From Anaerolineae bacterium (GTDB lineage Bacteria; Chloroflexota; Anaerolineae; Anaerolineales; Anaerolineaceae): a stretch of 64,000 bases of DNA. The stretch's first letter is position 1, and every line of letters starts with the position of its first letter. The translations under genes and the position numbers were made by a program. Shown here piece by piece: positions 1 through 8,940 of this stretch. The stretch is taken from the NCBI GenBank assembly GCA_013178185.1, contig JABLXC010000008.1, positions 35,019-99,018 on the forward strand. The letters are read 5' to 3'. The notes beneath the pieces are model-generated. The model was not told the origin of the DNA. It worked only from the letters and a program-made list of their open reading frames with translations, and did not search any database.

Positions 1-899
1 CCCATGCGGGGGTTATGCATGCATGTGGTCATGATGGACACGTGGCAACCGGTCTTACCGTTGCGAAGCTCTTAAAAAAATATCAGAACCAACTATCCGG
101 CACGGTTCAGTTCGTCTTTCAACCTGCTGAGGAGGGGTTGGGCGGTGCTCATGAAATGATCAAGGCTGGCGTTTTTACTCGTCCAAAGCCCAAATATTGT
201 CTTGCGTTTCACCTATGGAATGAACGCCCGGTAGGCTGGTTTGGGGTTGTGTCGGGTCCCGTTATGGCGAGCTCTGACGCTTTCACCATTGATATTAAGG
301 GGAGAGGTGGGCATGGCGCTATACCAGATCAAGCCATTGACCCTGTCGTGGTTGTGGCGCAGCTAATCATGGCTATGCAAACCATCATATCCCGCAATGT
401 TTCACCCCTTGAGAGTGCAGTTCTTTCGATTGGCCAAGTAAATTGCGGGAATACCCATAATGTAATCCCTGATAAAGTCGCTGTAAAAGGGACGATTCGG
501 GTATTTACCCCGAGAGTTCGAGAACATGTTCTGAACCGCTTGCAGGCCGTGTGCGATGGTCTTGCGCTGGGGTTTAATTGTGAGATTGCCCTTGTTGTGG
601 AGAAACTTACACCACCTGTTATTAATAACCAGGAAATAGCGCAACTTGTGGGGGAAATCACGCGTGAGATATTCAAAGGCGCGGTGATTGAGAGTGATTA
701 TCGCACCATGGCTTCGGAGGATTTTTCTTATTTTCTGGAAGAAGTTCCTGGCTGCCTTATCCTGGTAGGATCTCGAAACGATCAAAAGGGATTCTTGTCT
801 AGCCATCACAATCCGAAATTTGATTTCGATGAGCAGGCTTTAACAAATGCAGCAGCACTTCTCGCTGCAACGGTATTGCGAATCTCCGAGTTTTCATAA
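1..899 (+). CDS. M20-family amidohydrolase, 5' truncated by window edge
   Basis: Zinc-dependent amidohydrolase of the hippurate / N-acyl-amino-acid / IAA-conjugate type, expected to split an acyl group from an amino acid in the cytoplasm. The frame is open from base 3 to the edge, so the true start lies outside; about 90 residues are missing compared with the usual 390 or so. Visible are the metal-binding motif HACGHDGH, the catalytic PAEEGLGGA, the dimerisation (lid) domain with GRGGHGA, and the C-terminal MASEDFSYF and HHNPKFDFDE blocks that carry further metal or substrate ligands. All usual motifs are intact. The substrate cannot be told from sequence. The following GntR/FCD regulator has its own promoter, so this gene probably ends its transcript here. 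Confidence 0.9.
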   Translation, partial: HAGVMHACGHDGHVATGLTVAKLLKKYQNQLSGTVQFVFQPAEEGLGGAHEMIKAGVFTRPKPKYCLAFHLWNERPVGWFGVVSGPVMASSDAFTIDIKGRGGHGAIPDQAIDPVVVVAQLIMAMQTIISRNVSPLESAVLSIGQVNCGNTHNVIPDKVAVKGTIRVFTPRVREHVLNRLQAVCDGLALGFNCEIALVVEKLTPPVINNQEIAQLVGEITREIFKGAVIESDYRTMASEDFSYFLEEVPGCLILVGSRNDQKGFLSSHHNPKFDFDEQALTNAAALLAATVLRISEFS

Positions 900-966
900 C
901 GCTATATTTTCTAAAACCTTAGACTTTCGTCATTGATGCTGGTGACAAATATCCGTGAAAAAGATA

Positions 967-995
967 TTGACACCGTGCGGTCGAGTGGCTATACT
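967..995 (+). promoter_or_regulatory. Sigma-70 promoter of the GntR gene
   Basis: A perfect -35 box TTGACA (967-972), a 17-base spacer and the -10 box TATACT (990-995). Transcription should start near 1002, giving a leader of about 20 bases before the ATG at 1022. This is the best-matching promoter seen in the window. Confidence 0.8.
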
Positions 996-1006
996 GTAAT
1001 TAATTA

Positions 1007-1018
1007 AATCATCTGATT
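1007..1018. promoter_or_regulatory. Palindromic operator candidate, AATCA-TC-TGATT
   Basis: A 12-base palindrome (AATCATCTGATT, with TC at its centre) sits between the predicted transcription start and the start codon of the GntR gene. Flanking bases are AT-rich (TTAATTA on both sides). GntR/FCD regulators commonly bind short palindromes in their own promoters, so autoregulation is the simplest inference. Confidence 0.45.
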
Positions 1019-1021
1019 AAT

Positions 1022-1744
1022 ATGATTATTAAAAATTCGGCTTCCAATCGCGATCGTGGTACAGCAGATTCTCTGTCAGTTTTTTTACAGTATCTGGCGG
1101 CCGGGCATTTTTCTGATTCAGAACGTCTTCCTCCGCTTACAGAACTAAGCCGTGAATTGGGGTTAAGCGTTGCCAGCCTGAGAGAGCAATTAGAGGTTGC
1201 TCGGGCGTTGGGTCTTGTTGAGGTAAAGCCGAAGATAGGGATCCGGCGAACCGCTTATTCATTTAAACCCGCTGTTTGTAAAAGTGTGGGGTACGCCGTT
1301 GCGAGTGACCCCGCTCAATTCCAGTTATTTGCAGATTTACGCAACCAGGTCGAGGCGGCTTACTGGTATCATGCGGTTGAGCTTTTAACGCGGCAAGATC
1401 GCCAAAACCTACAAAATTTGATCATCCAAGCGACCCAAAAGTTGAACGGTCAGCCCGTTCAAATTCCTCATCACGAACACCGGGAACTTCATCTAACCAT
1501 TTATTCGCGCCTCAACAATCCTTATGTTACAGGGATCCTGGAAGCCTATTGGGATTTATATGAAAATTTTGGATTAGATATTTACACGGATATTGTGTAT
1601 TTGCAAAAGGTTTGGAATTATCATCAAAAAATTGTTAACAGCATTCTTACGGGAGATTTTACAGTAGGCTACCTTGCGCTTATTGAACACAAGGGTCTGT
1701 TATTTCAACGCGCAAAACCGCCTTTAAATCAAAAGTTTGAATAA
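1022..1744 (+). CDS. GntR-family regulator with FCD ligand domain
   Basis: Transcription factor of 240 residues. The N-terminal third is a GntR winged helix: the segment LPPLTELSRELGLSVASLR is the helix-turn-helix and is followed by the usual EVARALGLVEVKPKIGIR wing. The C-terminal part is an all-helical FCD domain (from about residue 95), with spaced Asp/Arg/His residues of the kind that bind metal and organic acids in this family. No Shine-Dalgarno sequence is seen before the ATG, and the leader is only about 20 bases long. The gene lies 30 bases before korA in the same direction, so it may control the oxoacid oxidoreductase genes, itself, or both; this is inferred from position only. Confidence 0.88.
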   Translation: MIIKNSASNRDRGTADSLSVFLQYLAAGHFSDSERLPPLTELSRELGLSVASLREQLEVARALGLVEVKPKIGIRRTAYSFKPAVCKSVGYAVASDPAQFQLFADLRNQVEAAYWYHAVELLTRQDRQNLQNLIIQATQKLNGQPVQIPHHEHRELHLTIYSRLNNPYVTGILEAYWDLYENFGLDIYTDIVYLQKVWNYHQKIVNSILTGDFTVGYLALIEHKGLLFQRAKPPLNQKFE

Positions 1745-1774
1745 TGAGAGCATTCGATCATAGGAGAATTATTT

Positions 1775-3628
1775 ATGGAACTCGAAAAACCTGCTGGGGT
1801 AAATGATGCAGGTTATTCTCCAAAAGAGCAGATCATAAACGACTTTTGTATTACCTTCAGTACAGTCAATGGATCTGGGAGCGCCACCGCTAACACAACT
1901 TTATTGCGCGCGCTTTTTAAGATGGGCATCCCTGTCTCTGGTAAAAACATTTTCCCATCTAATATTCAAGGTCTTCCTACGTGGTTTACCTTGCGGATTA
2001 GTAAAGAAGGTTATTTCGGCCGTCTCGAAAAGGATGATATTGTCGTGTCCATGAATCCTGCGACATTTTCAAAGGAACAAGAATACATTGTTCCTGGTGG
2101 GGTCTTGCTTTACTCTGACGCCATCAAACTTCCTGTGACGCGGCAAGACATCAGTGTATACCCCATGCCGGTAAATGAGATATTGAGTGCTGCCGAAGTT
2201 CCTCAAAAACTAAAAGATTATGCAGCCAATATGGTGTATGTCGGAATTCTTTCTGAATTATTGAGAATTGATTTCGAAAATATTTATCAGGCGCTTGATT
2301 TCCATTTCAAAGGCAAAGAAGCAGCCATTCGGTCCAACTATGGTGTGATTACCCTGGCAGCTAAGTGGGCGCAGCAAAACCTAAAGAAAAATGATCCCTA
2401 CTATGTAAAACCAATGAACGCTACCATTGGAAAAATTATGGCGGACGGCAATACCGCAGCCGGGTTGGGCGCACTATATGGCGGAGCTCAATTTGTTGCC
2501 TGGTATCCAATCACCCCCGCCTCATCGTTGGCCGAGGCCATGCATGAGTACCTGCCCATTCTCAGAAAAGATCCTGTCGAAGAGGGTAAAGAGACTTGTG
2601 TGATTGTTCAGGCTGAAGATGAAATCGCTGCGATTGGGATGGCCGTTGGCGCTGGCTGGGGTGGGTTGAGGGCGATGACCTCAACTTCAGGCCCTGGGCT
2701 TAGCTTGATGACAGAATATCTTGGCCTGGCTTATTATACTGAAACACCTGTTGTGGTATGGGATGTTCAAAGGGTAGGCCCAAGCACTGGTTTGCCCACT
2801 CGCACAGCGCAGGGTGATATTACTTTTGCTAATTTTATCGGTCATGGTGATACCCAGTATATTTTACTTTTCCCTGGTTCGGTAAAGGAGTGTTTTGAAT
2901 TTGGATGGCGCGCATTCGATTTGGCTGAACGATTGCAAACGCCGGTCATTGTACTTAGCGATCTTGATTTGGGGATGAACCAGTGGGTTTCTGAGCCTTT
3001 TGATTATCCAGATCAACCCATGGATCGGGGGAAGATATTGTGGGAAGAAGACTTAGACGAAATATTGGAAAAAACGAGCGATAAATGGGGACGTTATCTG
3101 GATATTGACGGCGATGGCATTCCTTATCGAACATTGCCAGGAAATCAGAACCCGCGTTCAGCGTATTTTTCGCGCGGCACAGGGCATGATGAGTATGGCG
3201 CTTATCGCGAGGATCCTGAAGTTTGGGAACGGATTCTTACTCGTCTCAAGGTGAAATTTGAAACTGCTAAACGTTACACTCCAAAGCCGTCCATCAAAAA
3301 AATGGCAAACGCCAGGATAGGGATTCTTTCAGTTGGTTCGACAGACTTTCCGATTCTGGAGGCTAGAGATCATCTTGCACGACAAGGTCTAGCGACGGAC
3401 CATCTACGTATTCGAGCAATTCCATTCGATGCGGAAATTGGGGAATTTATTAGAAACCATGATGCTAACTACGTCGTTGAAATCAATCGTGATGGACAAT
3501 TGAAACAGTTATTGACCATTGAATTCCCGGAACATGCGACCAAACTAAGAATGGTTGCCCGGATTGACGGGCTGCCATTGTCTGCCAAGTGGATTGAGGA
3601 CCAGATCCTTTCTCAGGAGGCAAAGTAG
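1775..3628 (+). CDS. korA: 2-oxoacid (2-oxoglutarate):ferredoxin oxidoreductase, fused gamma-alpha subunit
   Basis: Large subunit (617 residues) of a thiamine-diphosphate oxidoreductase that converts a 2-oxoacid plus CoA into acyl-CoA and reduced ferredoxin. The N-terminal ~190 residues are the gamma domain; the pyrimidine-binding alpha domain starts near residue 222 (GNTAAGLGALYGG) and contains YPITPASS (about 243-250), EDEIAAIGMAVGAGWGG and TSTSGPGLSLM. This gamma-alpha fusion is the KorA form known from actinobacteria and Chloroflexota. A Shine-Dalgarno AGGAG lies about 9 bases before the ATG. The stop codon abuts the start of korB. No ferredoxin domain is present. 2-Oxoglutarate is the likeliest substrate from the overall architecture, but 2-oxoisovalerate or pyruvate cannot be excluded. 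Confidence 0.9.
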   Translation: MELEKPAGVNDAGYSPKEQIINDFCITFSTVNGSGSATANTTLLRALFKMGIPVSGKNIFPSNIQGLPTWFTLRISKEGYFGRLEKDDIVVSMNPATFSKEQEYIVPGGVLLYSDAIKLPVTRQDISVYPMPVNEILSAAEVPQKLKDYAANMVYVGILSELLRIDFENIYQALDFHFKGKEAAIRSNYGVITLAAKWAQQNLKKNDPYYVKPMNATIGKIMADGNTAAGLGALYGGAQFVAWYPITPASSLAEAMHEYLPILRKDPVEEGKETCVIVQAEDEIAAIGMAVGAGWGGLRAMTSTSGPGLSLMTEYLGLAYYTETPVVVWDVQRVGPSTGLPTRTAQGDITFANFIGHGDTQYILLFPGSVKECFEFGWRAFDLAERLQTPVIVLSDLDLGMNQWVSEPFDYPDQPMDRGKILWEEDLDEILEKTSDKWGRYLDIDGDGIPYRTLPGNQNPRSAYFSRGTGHDEYGAYREDPEVWERILTRLKVKFETAKRYTPKPSIKKMANARIGILSVGSTDFPILEARDHLARQGLATDHLRIRAIPFDAEIGEFIRNHDANYVVEINRDGQLKQLLTIEFPEHATKLRMVARIDGLPLSAKWIEDQILSQEAK

Positions 3629-4678
3629 ATGGCTACACAAATTCTTGTGCCTGCCGCGCCGCAAACAAATGCCAGTGGCTTTACGCGAAACGACTATAAG
3701 GGGCTCCCCAGTACTTTATGCCAGGGTTGTGGCCATAATTCTATTGCCAACCAAATTATTGCCGCATGTTACGAGCTGGGCATTGCACCTGAAAAAATTA
3801 TCAAATTTAGCGGGATTGGGTGTTCAAGTAAAAGCCCCACATATTTTTTAAGCCGGTCTTTTGGTTTCAATGGATTGCATGGACGAATGCCTTCATTGGC
3901 GCTAGGGGCACTGTTTGCCGACCATACGCTGCATGGTCTTGGTGTTAGCGGCGATGGGGATACCGCCAGTATTGGGATGGGGCAGTTTAAGCACCTTGTT
4001 CGACGGAATATGCCGATGGTTTATATTGTCGAAAATAATGGTGTTTATGGGCTGACCAAGGGGCAGTTTGCGCCTACGGCAGAAAAAGGTTTGGAACTTA
4101 AGAAACATGGCAAGAATGTTTTTCAACCGGTGGATATTTGTATGGAGGCGTTGGCTTCAAATGCGACCTTTGTGGCTCGTTCTTTTGCCGGGGATCCCAA
4201 GCAAGTGAAGGAATTGATCAAAGCGGCTTTCAGCCATAATGGCATTGCCGTGCTCGATATCATCAGTCCTTGTGTAACCTTCCATAATCACGAGGATTCC
4301 GTGCACTCTTACGTGGGCGGCAAAGCGATGGAAATTCCTCTTCATGAAGTTATTTATGTTCCTGCGCGTGAGGAAATTTTTGTTGACGATTTTCTAGAAG
4401 GGCAAACAAAAGAGGTTACGCTTCATGATGGTTCCATCATCCGGCTAAAAAAACTGGATAAGGATTACGATCCGACAGACCGCCATCGCGCTTTGCGAAT
4501 GTTAGACGAGGCCGAGAAAAATAACCTGTTGATAACTGGCCTATTTTATATCGAACCTTATCGGCCTTCCATGTTTGATTTATTTCCTTTGCCAGAAACT
4601 CCCCTAAACCGGTTGCCGGAGGAACGTCTCAGGCCAGCGCGCGAAAGCATTGACCAATTAAATAAAATGATGTTTTGA
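3629..4678 (+). CDS. korB: 2-oxoacid (2-oxoglutarate):ferredoxin oxidoreductase, beta subunit
   Basis: Small subunit (349 residues) that carries the thiamine diphosphate and one 4Fe-4S cluster. CQGCGH (from residue 31) supplies cluster cysteines; further Cys follow in SGIGCSSK. GDGDTASIGMGQF (about residue 108) is the diphosphate/Mg-binding motif, followed by VENNGVYGLTKGQFAPT, typical of KorB. The C-terminal tail, with EPYRPSMFDLF, also fits the KorB length class. The ATG follows the korA stop directly and has a strong AGGAGG, so the two are co-transcribed and probably translationally coupled. The next gene downstream is convergent, ending 35 bases away. Confidence 0.92.
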   Translation: MATQILVPAAPQTNASGFTRNDYKGLPSTLCQGCGHNSIANQIIAACYELGIAPEKIIKFSGIGCSSKSPTYFLSRSFGFNGLHGRMPSLALGALFADHTLHGLGVSGDGDTASIGMGQFKHLVRRNMPMVYIVENNGVYGLTKGQFAPTAEKGLELKKHGKNVFQPVDICMEALASNATFVARSFAGDPKQVKELIKAAFSHNGIAVLDIISPCVTFHNHEDSVHSYVGGKAMEIPLHEVIYVPAREEIFVDDFLEGQTKEVTLHDGSIIRLKKLDKDYDPTDRHRALRMLDEAEKNNLLITGLFYIEPYRPSMFDLFPLPETPLNRLPEERLRPARESIDQLNKMMF

Positions 4679-4713
4679 TTTTCAGCGAAGCACAATAGCC
4701 AAGAAGGAGCGAT

Positions 4714-5568
4714 TTACACGCCCCTGACAATTGGTCTTGTTGGGTCGCGTATCCATTCGCTCCAAGAGCCAAGATATAAACGCGCTCCGCTTAGCCCCGC
4801 TGTTTCCATTGCAAGAAGGTGATGACAGGATGTAACGCCAGAACCGCAGTAGACAATAGTTCTCTGTGGAGGAATATTTCCAAGGAGGGCTAAAAATTCT
4901 TGTTTCAAGACGTGCGGAAGTTTTAGGGTTGCATCCTGTTGTAAATTGTCCCCATGAAAACGATTCAATGCCCCTGGTATTCTCCCTGGAATTGGGTCTA
5001 TGGGTTCAAGCTCCCCTAGATACCGTTCTCTGGCGCGTGCATCAATGATCCGAAAAGACGAGTCCTGGTATGTTTTTACCATCTCGTCGGTGGTTACCAG
5101 CAGCTCTGGTTGTATGGATAAGAGAGGAGTGGCTGGGAGCGCGTTTCCTTTTTCGATACCGGACCTGGTTGGCCGGTTTTCATTAATCCATTTCCCCAAG
5201 CCTCCATCCAAGACTGCTACTCTGGTAAAACCGAAATACCTTAATAACCACCATAACCGCGCAGCAAATGCGCCGCCAACTGTGTCATAAACAACCACCT
5301 GTCTTGTTTGATCGATCCCCCACCCAGCTAGTTTTTGCGCAAAAACGATGGGGTCTGGCAAAGGGTGCCTTCCTGTTTTCTCTGAAACCGGACCGGAAAG
5401 ATCATGATCCAGGTGTGCGTAAATGGCGCCAGGAATGTGTATTTCAATGTATTCATTGAAGCCCCAGGCTGGGTCAGCCAGATCAAACCGGCAGTCGATG
5501 ATTACCCAGCCAGGGTCACTGATGTGTTTCCATAATTCCTGTGTTTGTATCAGCGTATCAAATTCCAT
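4714..5568 (-). CDS. Thiosulfate/3-mercaptopyruvate sulfurtransferase (two rhodanese domains)
   Basis: Tandem-rhodanese sulfurtransferase of about 284 residues. The N-terminal domain is inactive (VIIDCRF, HIPGAIYAHLD), and the C-terminal domain carries the active-site loop CGSGVTSC with the persulfide-forming cysteine. CGSGVT is the loop typical of 3-mercaptopyruvate sulfurtransferases, so mercaptopyruvate may be preferred over thiosulfate. The open frame begins at 5586, but GAGGAC lies 8 bases before the second ATG (5568), which I take as the start. It is the last gene of the minus-strand series running from pyk, 50 bases after the acetyltransferase gene. Confidence 0.88.
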   Translation of the reverse strand: MEFDTLIQTQELWKHISDPGWVIIDCRFDLADPAWGFNEYIEIHIPGAIYAHLDHDLSGPVSEKTGRHPLPDPIVFAQKLAGWGIDQTRQVVVYDTVGGAFAARLWWLLRYFGFTRVAVLDGGLGKWINENRPTRSGIEKGNALPATPLLSIQPELLVTTDEMVKTYQDSSFRIIDARARERYLGELEPIDPIPGRIPGALNRFHGDNLQQDATLKLPHVLKQEFLALLGNIPPQRTIVYCGSGVTSCHHLLAMETAGLSGARLYLGSWSEWIRDPTRPIVRGV

Positions 5569-5618
5569 TGTCTTGTCCTCGATCATGGTAGGCCATTGAT
5601 TTGGTCGTAGCCACCCGC

Positions 5619-6737
5619 CTAAATATTTATCTGAAAGATACGATGCCTCTTGTGCCAGATGACTCCCATGTTCTCCATATCTGATTTACTCTTATAATTT
5701 CTCTCATCGACTTGTACCAGTTCAACCCTGTTAAACTGGTTTTGCCTGAGTGTTTTTTCGAGCTCGTTATAGAGCAGCAAATTTGCTCCAGCGCCTTGGT
5801 ATTCTGGCAATAGCCCCAGGCCGTTCAGATCACACAGAGTGGTCTTGTTTTTTTCAGCAAGTATTTTAAACCAGCCCAATGGCCAAAGTTGTCCTTTGGT
5901 TTGTTGAATTGCCCTGTTGATATTGGGGTAGGCGATGATGAAACCAGCAACCTGGTCATTTTTCATGATAAGCTTGATCAAGCCCGGTTTGGTAATCTGT
6001 ATCATTGTATCTGCCATGATGCGAAACTCTTCGCTGGTCGAAGGGATATAGTTGGGATTACTGGCAAATGCCTTGGTGTGAACATCTTCAACAACGTGGA
6101 TCCACTTGCGTATCTCTGCGACATTAGGGAATTCTTTTATCCAAAAATTGTTGCGTCTTTTTACTTTTTCTGCTGCTTCATGAATTCTATCTGGAAGTTG
6201 ATGAGAATAATCCATATATCCAGAGAGAAAATCTGTCTCTTTATTAAACCCGAAACGTTCAAGTTGCGAGATATAGTAAGGATAATTATAGGTTATTCCC
6301 ATAGCAGGTAAATATTCAAATCCGTCGGCTAACAAACCAACCCCGTTGGACCTCATGAACCCCTTCGGGCCTAAGAGAGAAGAAAGGTTTTCCTTGTAGA
6401 CCCAGTTTGTAGCAGATTCGAACAACAGGTTTATAACTTGATCGTCATCAATCGCATCAAAATAGTAGAAGAAGGCAATTTTTGAATGATGATAGGCGTT
6501 GAAGTTTTTATTTTGAAGAACCGCTACTCTACCTAATACTTCTTTTTCGCTTTCGACAAGAAAAAAATCTGCATTTGAATGTTTGTAGAAGGGGTGCTTT
6601 TTTTTGTTGAAAATTTGGAGCATTTCATGTTTTAGCGCCGGTACCCAGAATGGATGGCCTTGATAGATTTTGAAGGGAAAATCGATAAACTTGTTGACCT
6701 CCGTTTTATTTTCTGGGTTCACCTTGACCAATCTCAT
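5619..6737 (-). CDS. GNAT-superfamily N-acetyltransferase, YghO-like
   Basis: Protein of 372 residues with a two-part acyltransferase layout. The N-terminal part has PFWVPALKHEM and DFFLVESEKEVLGRVAVL; the middle part has LLGPKGFMRSNGVGLL; the C-terminal part has a GNAT-type acetyl-CoA segment, LGLLPEYQGAGANLLLYNEL. The layout resembles the poorly characterised YghO family. The substrate is unknown. It starts one base after the stop of the HD-GYP gene, so the two are certainly in one transcript. No signal peptide or membrane segment is seen. Function beyond acyl transfer is inferred from the fold only. Confidence 0.7.
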   Translation of the reverse strand: MRLVKVNPENKTEVNKFIDFPFKIYQGHPFWVPALKHEMLQIFNKKKHPFYKHSNADFFLVESEKEVLGRVAVLQNKNFNAYHHSKIAFFYYFDAIDDDQVINLLFESATNWVYKENLSSLLGPKGFMRSNGVGLLADGFEYLPAMGITYNYPYYISQLERFGFNKETDFLSGYMDYSHQLPDRIHEAAEKVKRRNNFWIKEFPNVAEIRKWIHVVEDVHTKAFASNPNYIPSTSEEFRIMADTMIQITKPGLIKLIMKNDQVAGFIIAYPNINRAIQQTKGQLWPLGWFKILAEKNKTTLCDLNGLGLLPEYQGAGANLLLYNELEKTLRQNQFNRVELVQVDERNYKSKSDMENMGVIWHKRHRIFQINI

Positions 6738-6738
6738 G

Positions 6739-8940
6739 TTAACTCCTGTAATAATTTGAGAGGTGCTTCAATTCTTCTTCGTAGAATTTTAAAAACTCAG
6801 AAACCACTTTGGGATCGAATTGTATCCCGGAGTTCGTTTTGATATATGCAAGCGCTTCATCCTCTGACCAGGGTTCATGATAAGGCCGCCGGGATACCAG
6901 GCCATCCCATACATCCATCACGGCGAAGATGCGGGCTGCAAACGGAATTTCCTCGCCTTTCAGCCCGCGTGGGTACCCGGAGCCATCCCATTTTTCGTGA
7001 TGGCAAAAGGGAATGTCGATGGATTGCCTGAGATAAGGAATTGGCGCAAGGATTTCGAATGCATGTTGTGGATGCTGGCGCATGATTTGCCATTCTTCTG
7101 GGCTCAGGGGACCTTGCTTTAAGAGGATCGAATCGGGGATTCCGATTTTTCCAATGTCATGAAGCAGGCTGCCATATCTCAAGTAGGTCAATTCTGGCTC
7201 TTTTACCCCTAGCCTTATCGCCAGACGTTCGGTCATTTCAACCACTCTGATTGTATGCCCTTCGGTCTCATAATCTCGTAATTCCAAAGCTTTTGACCAT
7301 CCCTGAAGCGTTTTGTCATATGCCTGTTGAAGCTCCTGCAGCAACCGGGCGTTATTCAGCGCCATTCCTGCTTGATCAGCAAAGGCTTGAAGTCGGTCGG
7401 CAATTTCTTGATTGTAAAATCCTGGTGTATTGCTGTTCAAAATGATGAAACCAATTGTCCGATTTTTGATTTTGATTGGGGCTCCGGCGTAAGATTGTAT
7501 CCAGGCACTTTCCCCATCTTTTGGCCAGCTCGACTCTAGCATAGTATCCGGAATCACCAGCGGTTCGCCGGTATGGTACATCTTGGTTAAGGTAGGAATT
7601 TTGCTGATTTTCAATGTGGGGTCTTGCAAGGAGAGCTCTGATTTACTACCAGGCTGCCCCCCTTTCTTGGCAAGGACATGAACGGTTTCTTCATCTTCAT
7701 CAAGGAGAATAATGTGAGAGGAATCATGGGGCACAACCTGGCCTACGTTGCCCAAGATCCGTTCTAGTACTTCGCTGAAGTTCAGAGTGCTGTTTAATGC
7801 GCCGGCAGTGTCTCGAAGGGCTTCTGCCAATATTCTTTGCTGATGCTCCTGCTCTTCCGATTTAAGCAGAGCGACCTGGCGGATTTGGATAGCCCTGGAC
7901 ATTTGTTGAAATTCTTCCGACAATTCTTTGATTTCTCGTATCTTTTCAGGTATCTTTAACGGGTAAGTCGGTGTTGAGAAATCCCCATTTGAGAGCAGCT
8001 TTACTGCGCGGCTTAGGTTAGAAAGCGGTGTTGCAATCTCTTCGATGAGTCTGTTTCTGATCCTGGTAACAACGAGTCCCCAAAGTGAAAGCAATACGAC
8101 AAATAGAATCGTGCTTGTAATCAGGTAAGGGCCGAGGGCGAGTTTCAGAGGCAATTGCGCTGTAACCAGCCAGTGTGTCTCCTTTGCCCATCCACTGGTT
8201 GTTAGACTTATTCCGCTGCTCCCCTTGCTCAGACCAGAAATCTTGAAGAGTTCGATCAGTTCAATAAGATCAAGATCCTTTATGTTGATTTGTTGTTCAA
8301 CCAAAGTTTTTTGCGGATGCGCTAATAAATTTCCAAACTCATCTGAGATAAAAATTTCTCCGGTGGGAAACTCTTGGGAGGCATTGTCAACGGTCACAAG
8401 GTCTTGAATTTTTTTAAGATCGATTTCCGCTGCGAGCAAATGTTCATCTGAAAGTTTGGTAACCAAAGTGACCGTGAGCTCGCCTGTTCTTGGAGAGATT
8501 GCCGGCCGCGAGAGGTACGAAGAGTTTGGCTGGTCAACTACCGCCATGAAGGGCTGTGTTGACATATCCAGGTTCATAAGGGATGGATCAAAAGGCGAAA
8601 GATTGATCACCTTCCCCTGGGGGTTTAAATAGTAAATAGTGGAGAAGATGGGATTGGAATGTTGAACGGCTTGCAGATATAAGGGAAGCTCGCCTGGCTG
8701 AGATTGCGCCAAACTGACTAAACCCATGATCGCCTGCCGTGAATTTTTTAAAAGGTCATCCAGCCGGGATATGGCACTTGCTACGGTCTGTTGCTGGTTC
8801 TTTTCGATTGTGTTAAGAGTCTGATAGCCGTTTACTGCCAACAAAAGAAAGCCAATAATAGCAGTAGGCGCAATTAATTGCCACACTAAAAGGCTGACGA
8901 TAACGTTGTTTAACCGCACCGATTTGTTTTTTGCTTTCAT
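6739..8940 (-). CDS. Membrane sensor with dCACHE, HAMP, GAF and HD-GYP domains (cyclic-di-GMP phosphodiesterase)
   Basis: Membrane receptor of 733 residues. A membrane segment near residues 12-34 precedes an extracellular Cache-type sensor (about 40-270), a second membrane helix (about 272-294), a HAMP linker, a GAF domain (about 375-530) and a C-terminal HD-GYP domain. The HD-GYP signatures are complete: HTIRVVEMTERLA, LLHDIGKIGIPD, HHEKWDGSGYPRGL and ARIFAVMDVWDGL. It should therefore hydrolyse cyclic di-GMP in response to an outside signal. The start overlaps the pyk stop by 4 bases, so the genes are translationally coupled, an unexpected pairing of glycolysis with second-messenger turnover. 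Confidence 0.9.
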   Translation of the reverse strand: MKAKNKSVRLNNVIVSLLVWQLIAPTAIIGFLLLAVNGYQTLNTIEKNQQQTVASAISRLDDLLKNSRQAIMGLVSLAQSQPGELPLYLQAVQHSNPIFSTIYYLNPQGKVINLSPFDPSLMNLDMSTQPFMAVVDQPNSSYLSRPAISPRTGELTVTLVTKLSDEHLLAAEIDLKKIQDLVTVDNASQEFPTGEIFISDEFGNLLAHPQKTLVEQQINIKDLDLIELIELFKISGLSKGSSGISLTTSGWAKETHWLVTAQLPLKLALGPYLITSTILFVVLLSLWGLVVTRIRNRLIEEIATPLSNLSRAVKLLSNGDFSTPTYPLKIPEKIREIKELSEEFQQMSRAIQIRQVALLKSEEQEHQQRILAEALRDTAGALNSTLNFSEVLERILGNVGQVVPHDSSHIILLDEDEETVHVLAKKGGQPGSKSELSLQDPTLKISKIPTLTKMYHTGEPLVIPDTMLESSWPKDGESAWIQSYAGAPIKIKNRTIGFIILNSNTPGFYNQEIADRLQAFADQAGMALNNARLLQELQQAYDKTLQGWSKALELRDYETEGHTIRVVEMTERLAIRLGVKEPELTYLRYGSLLHDIGKIGIPDSILLKQGPLSPEEWQIMRQHPQHAFEILAPIPYLRQSIDIPFCHHEKWDGSGYPRGLKGEEIPFAARIFAVMDVWDGLVSRRPYHEPWSEDEALAYIKTNSGIQFDPKVVSEFLKFYEEELKHLSNYYRS

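Noticed and set aside
402..809. 135-codon minus-strand frame and the overlapping 329-676 frame
   Set aside because: Both are antisense to the M20 amidohydrolase, with no motif.
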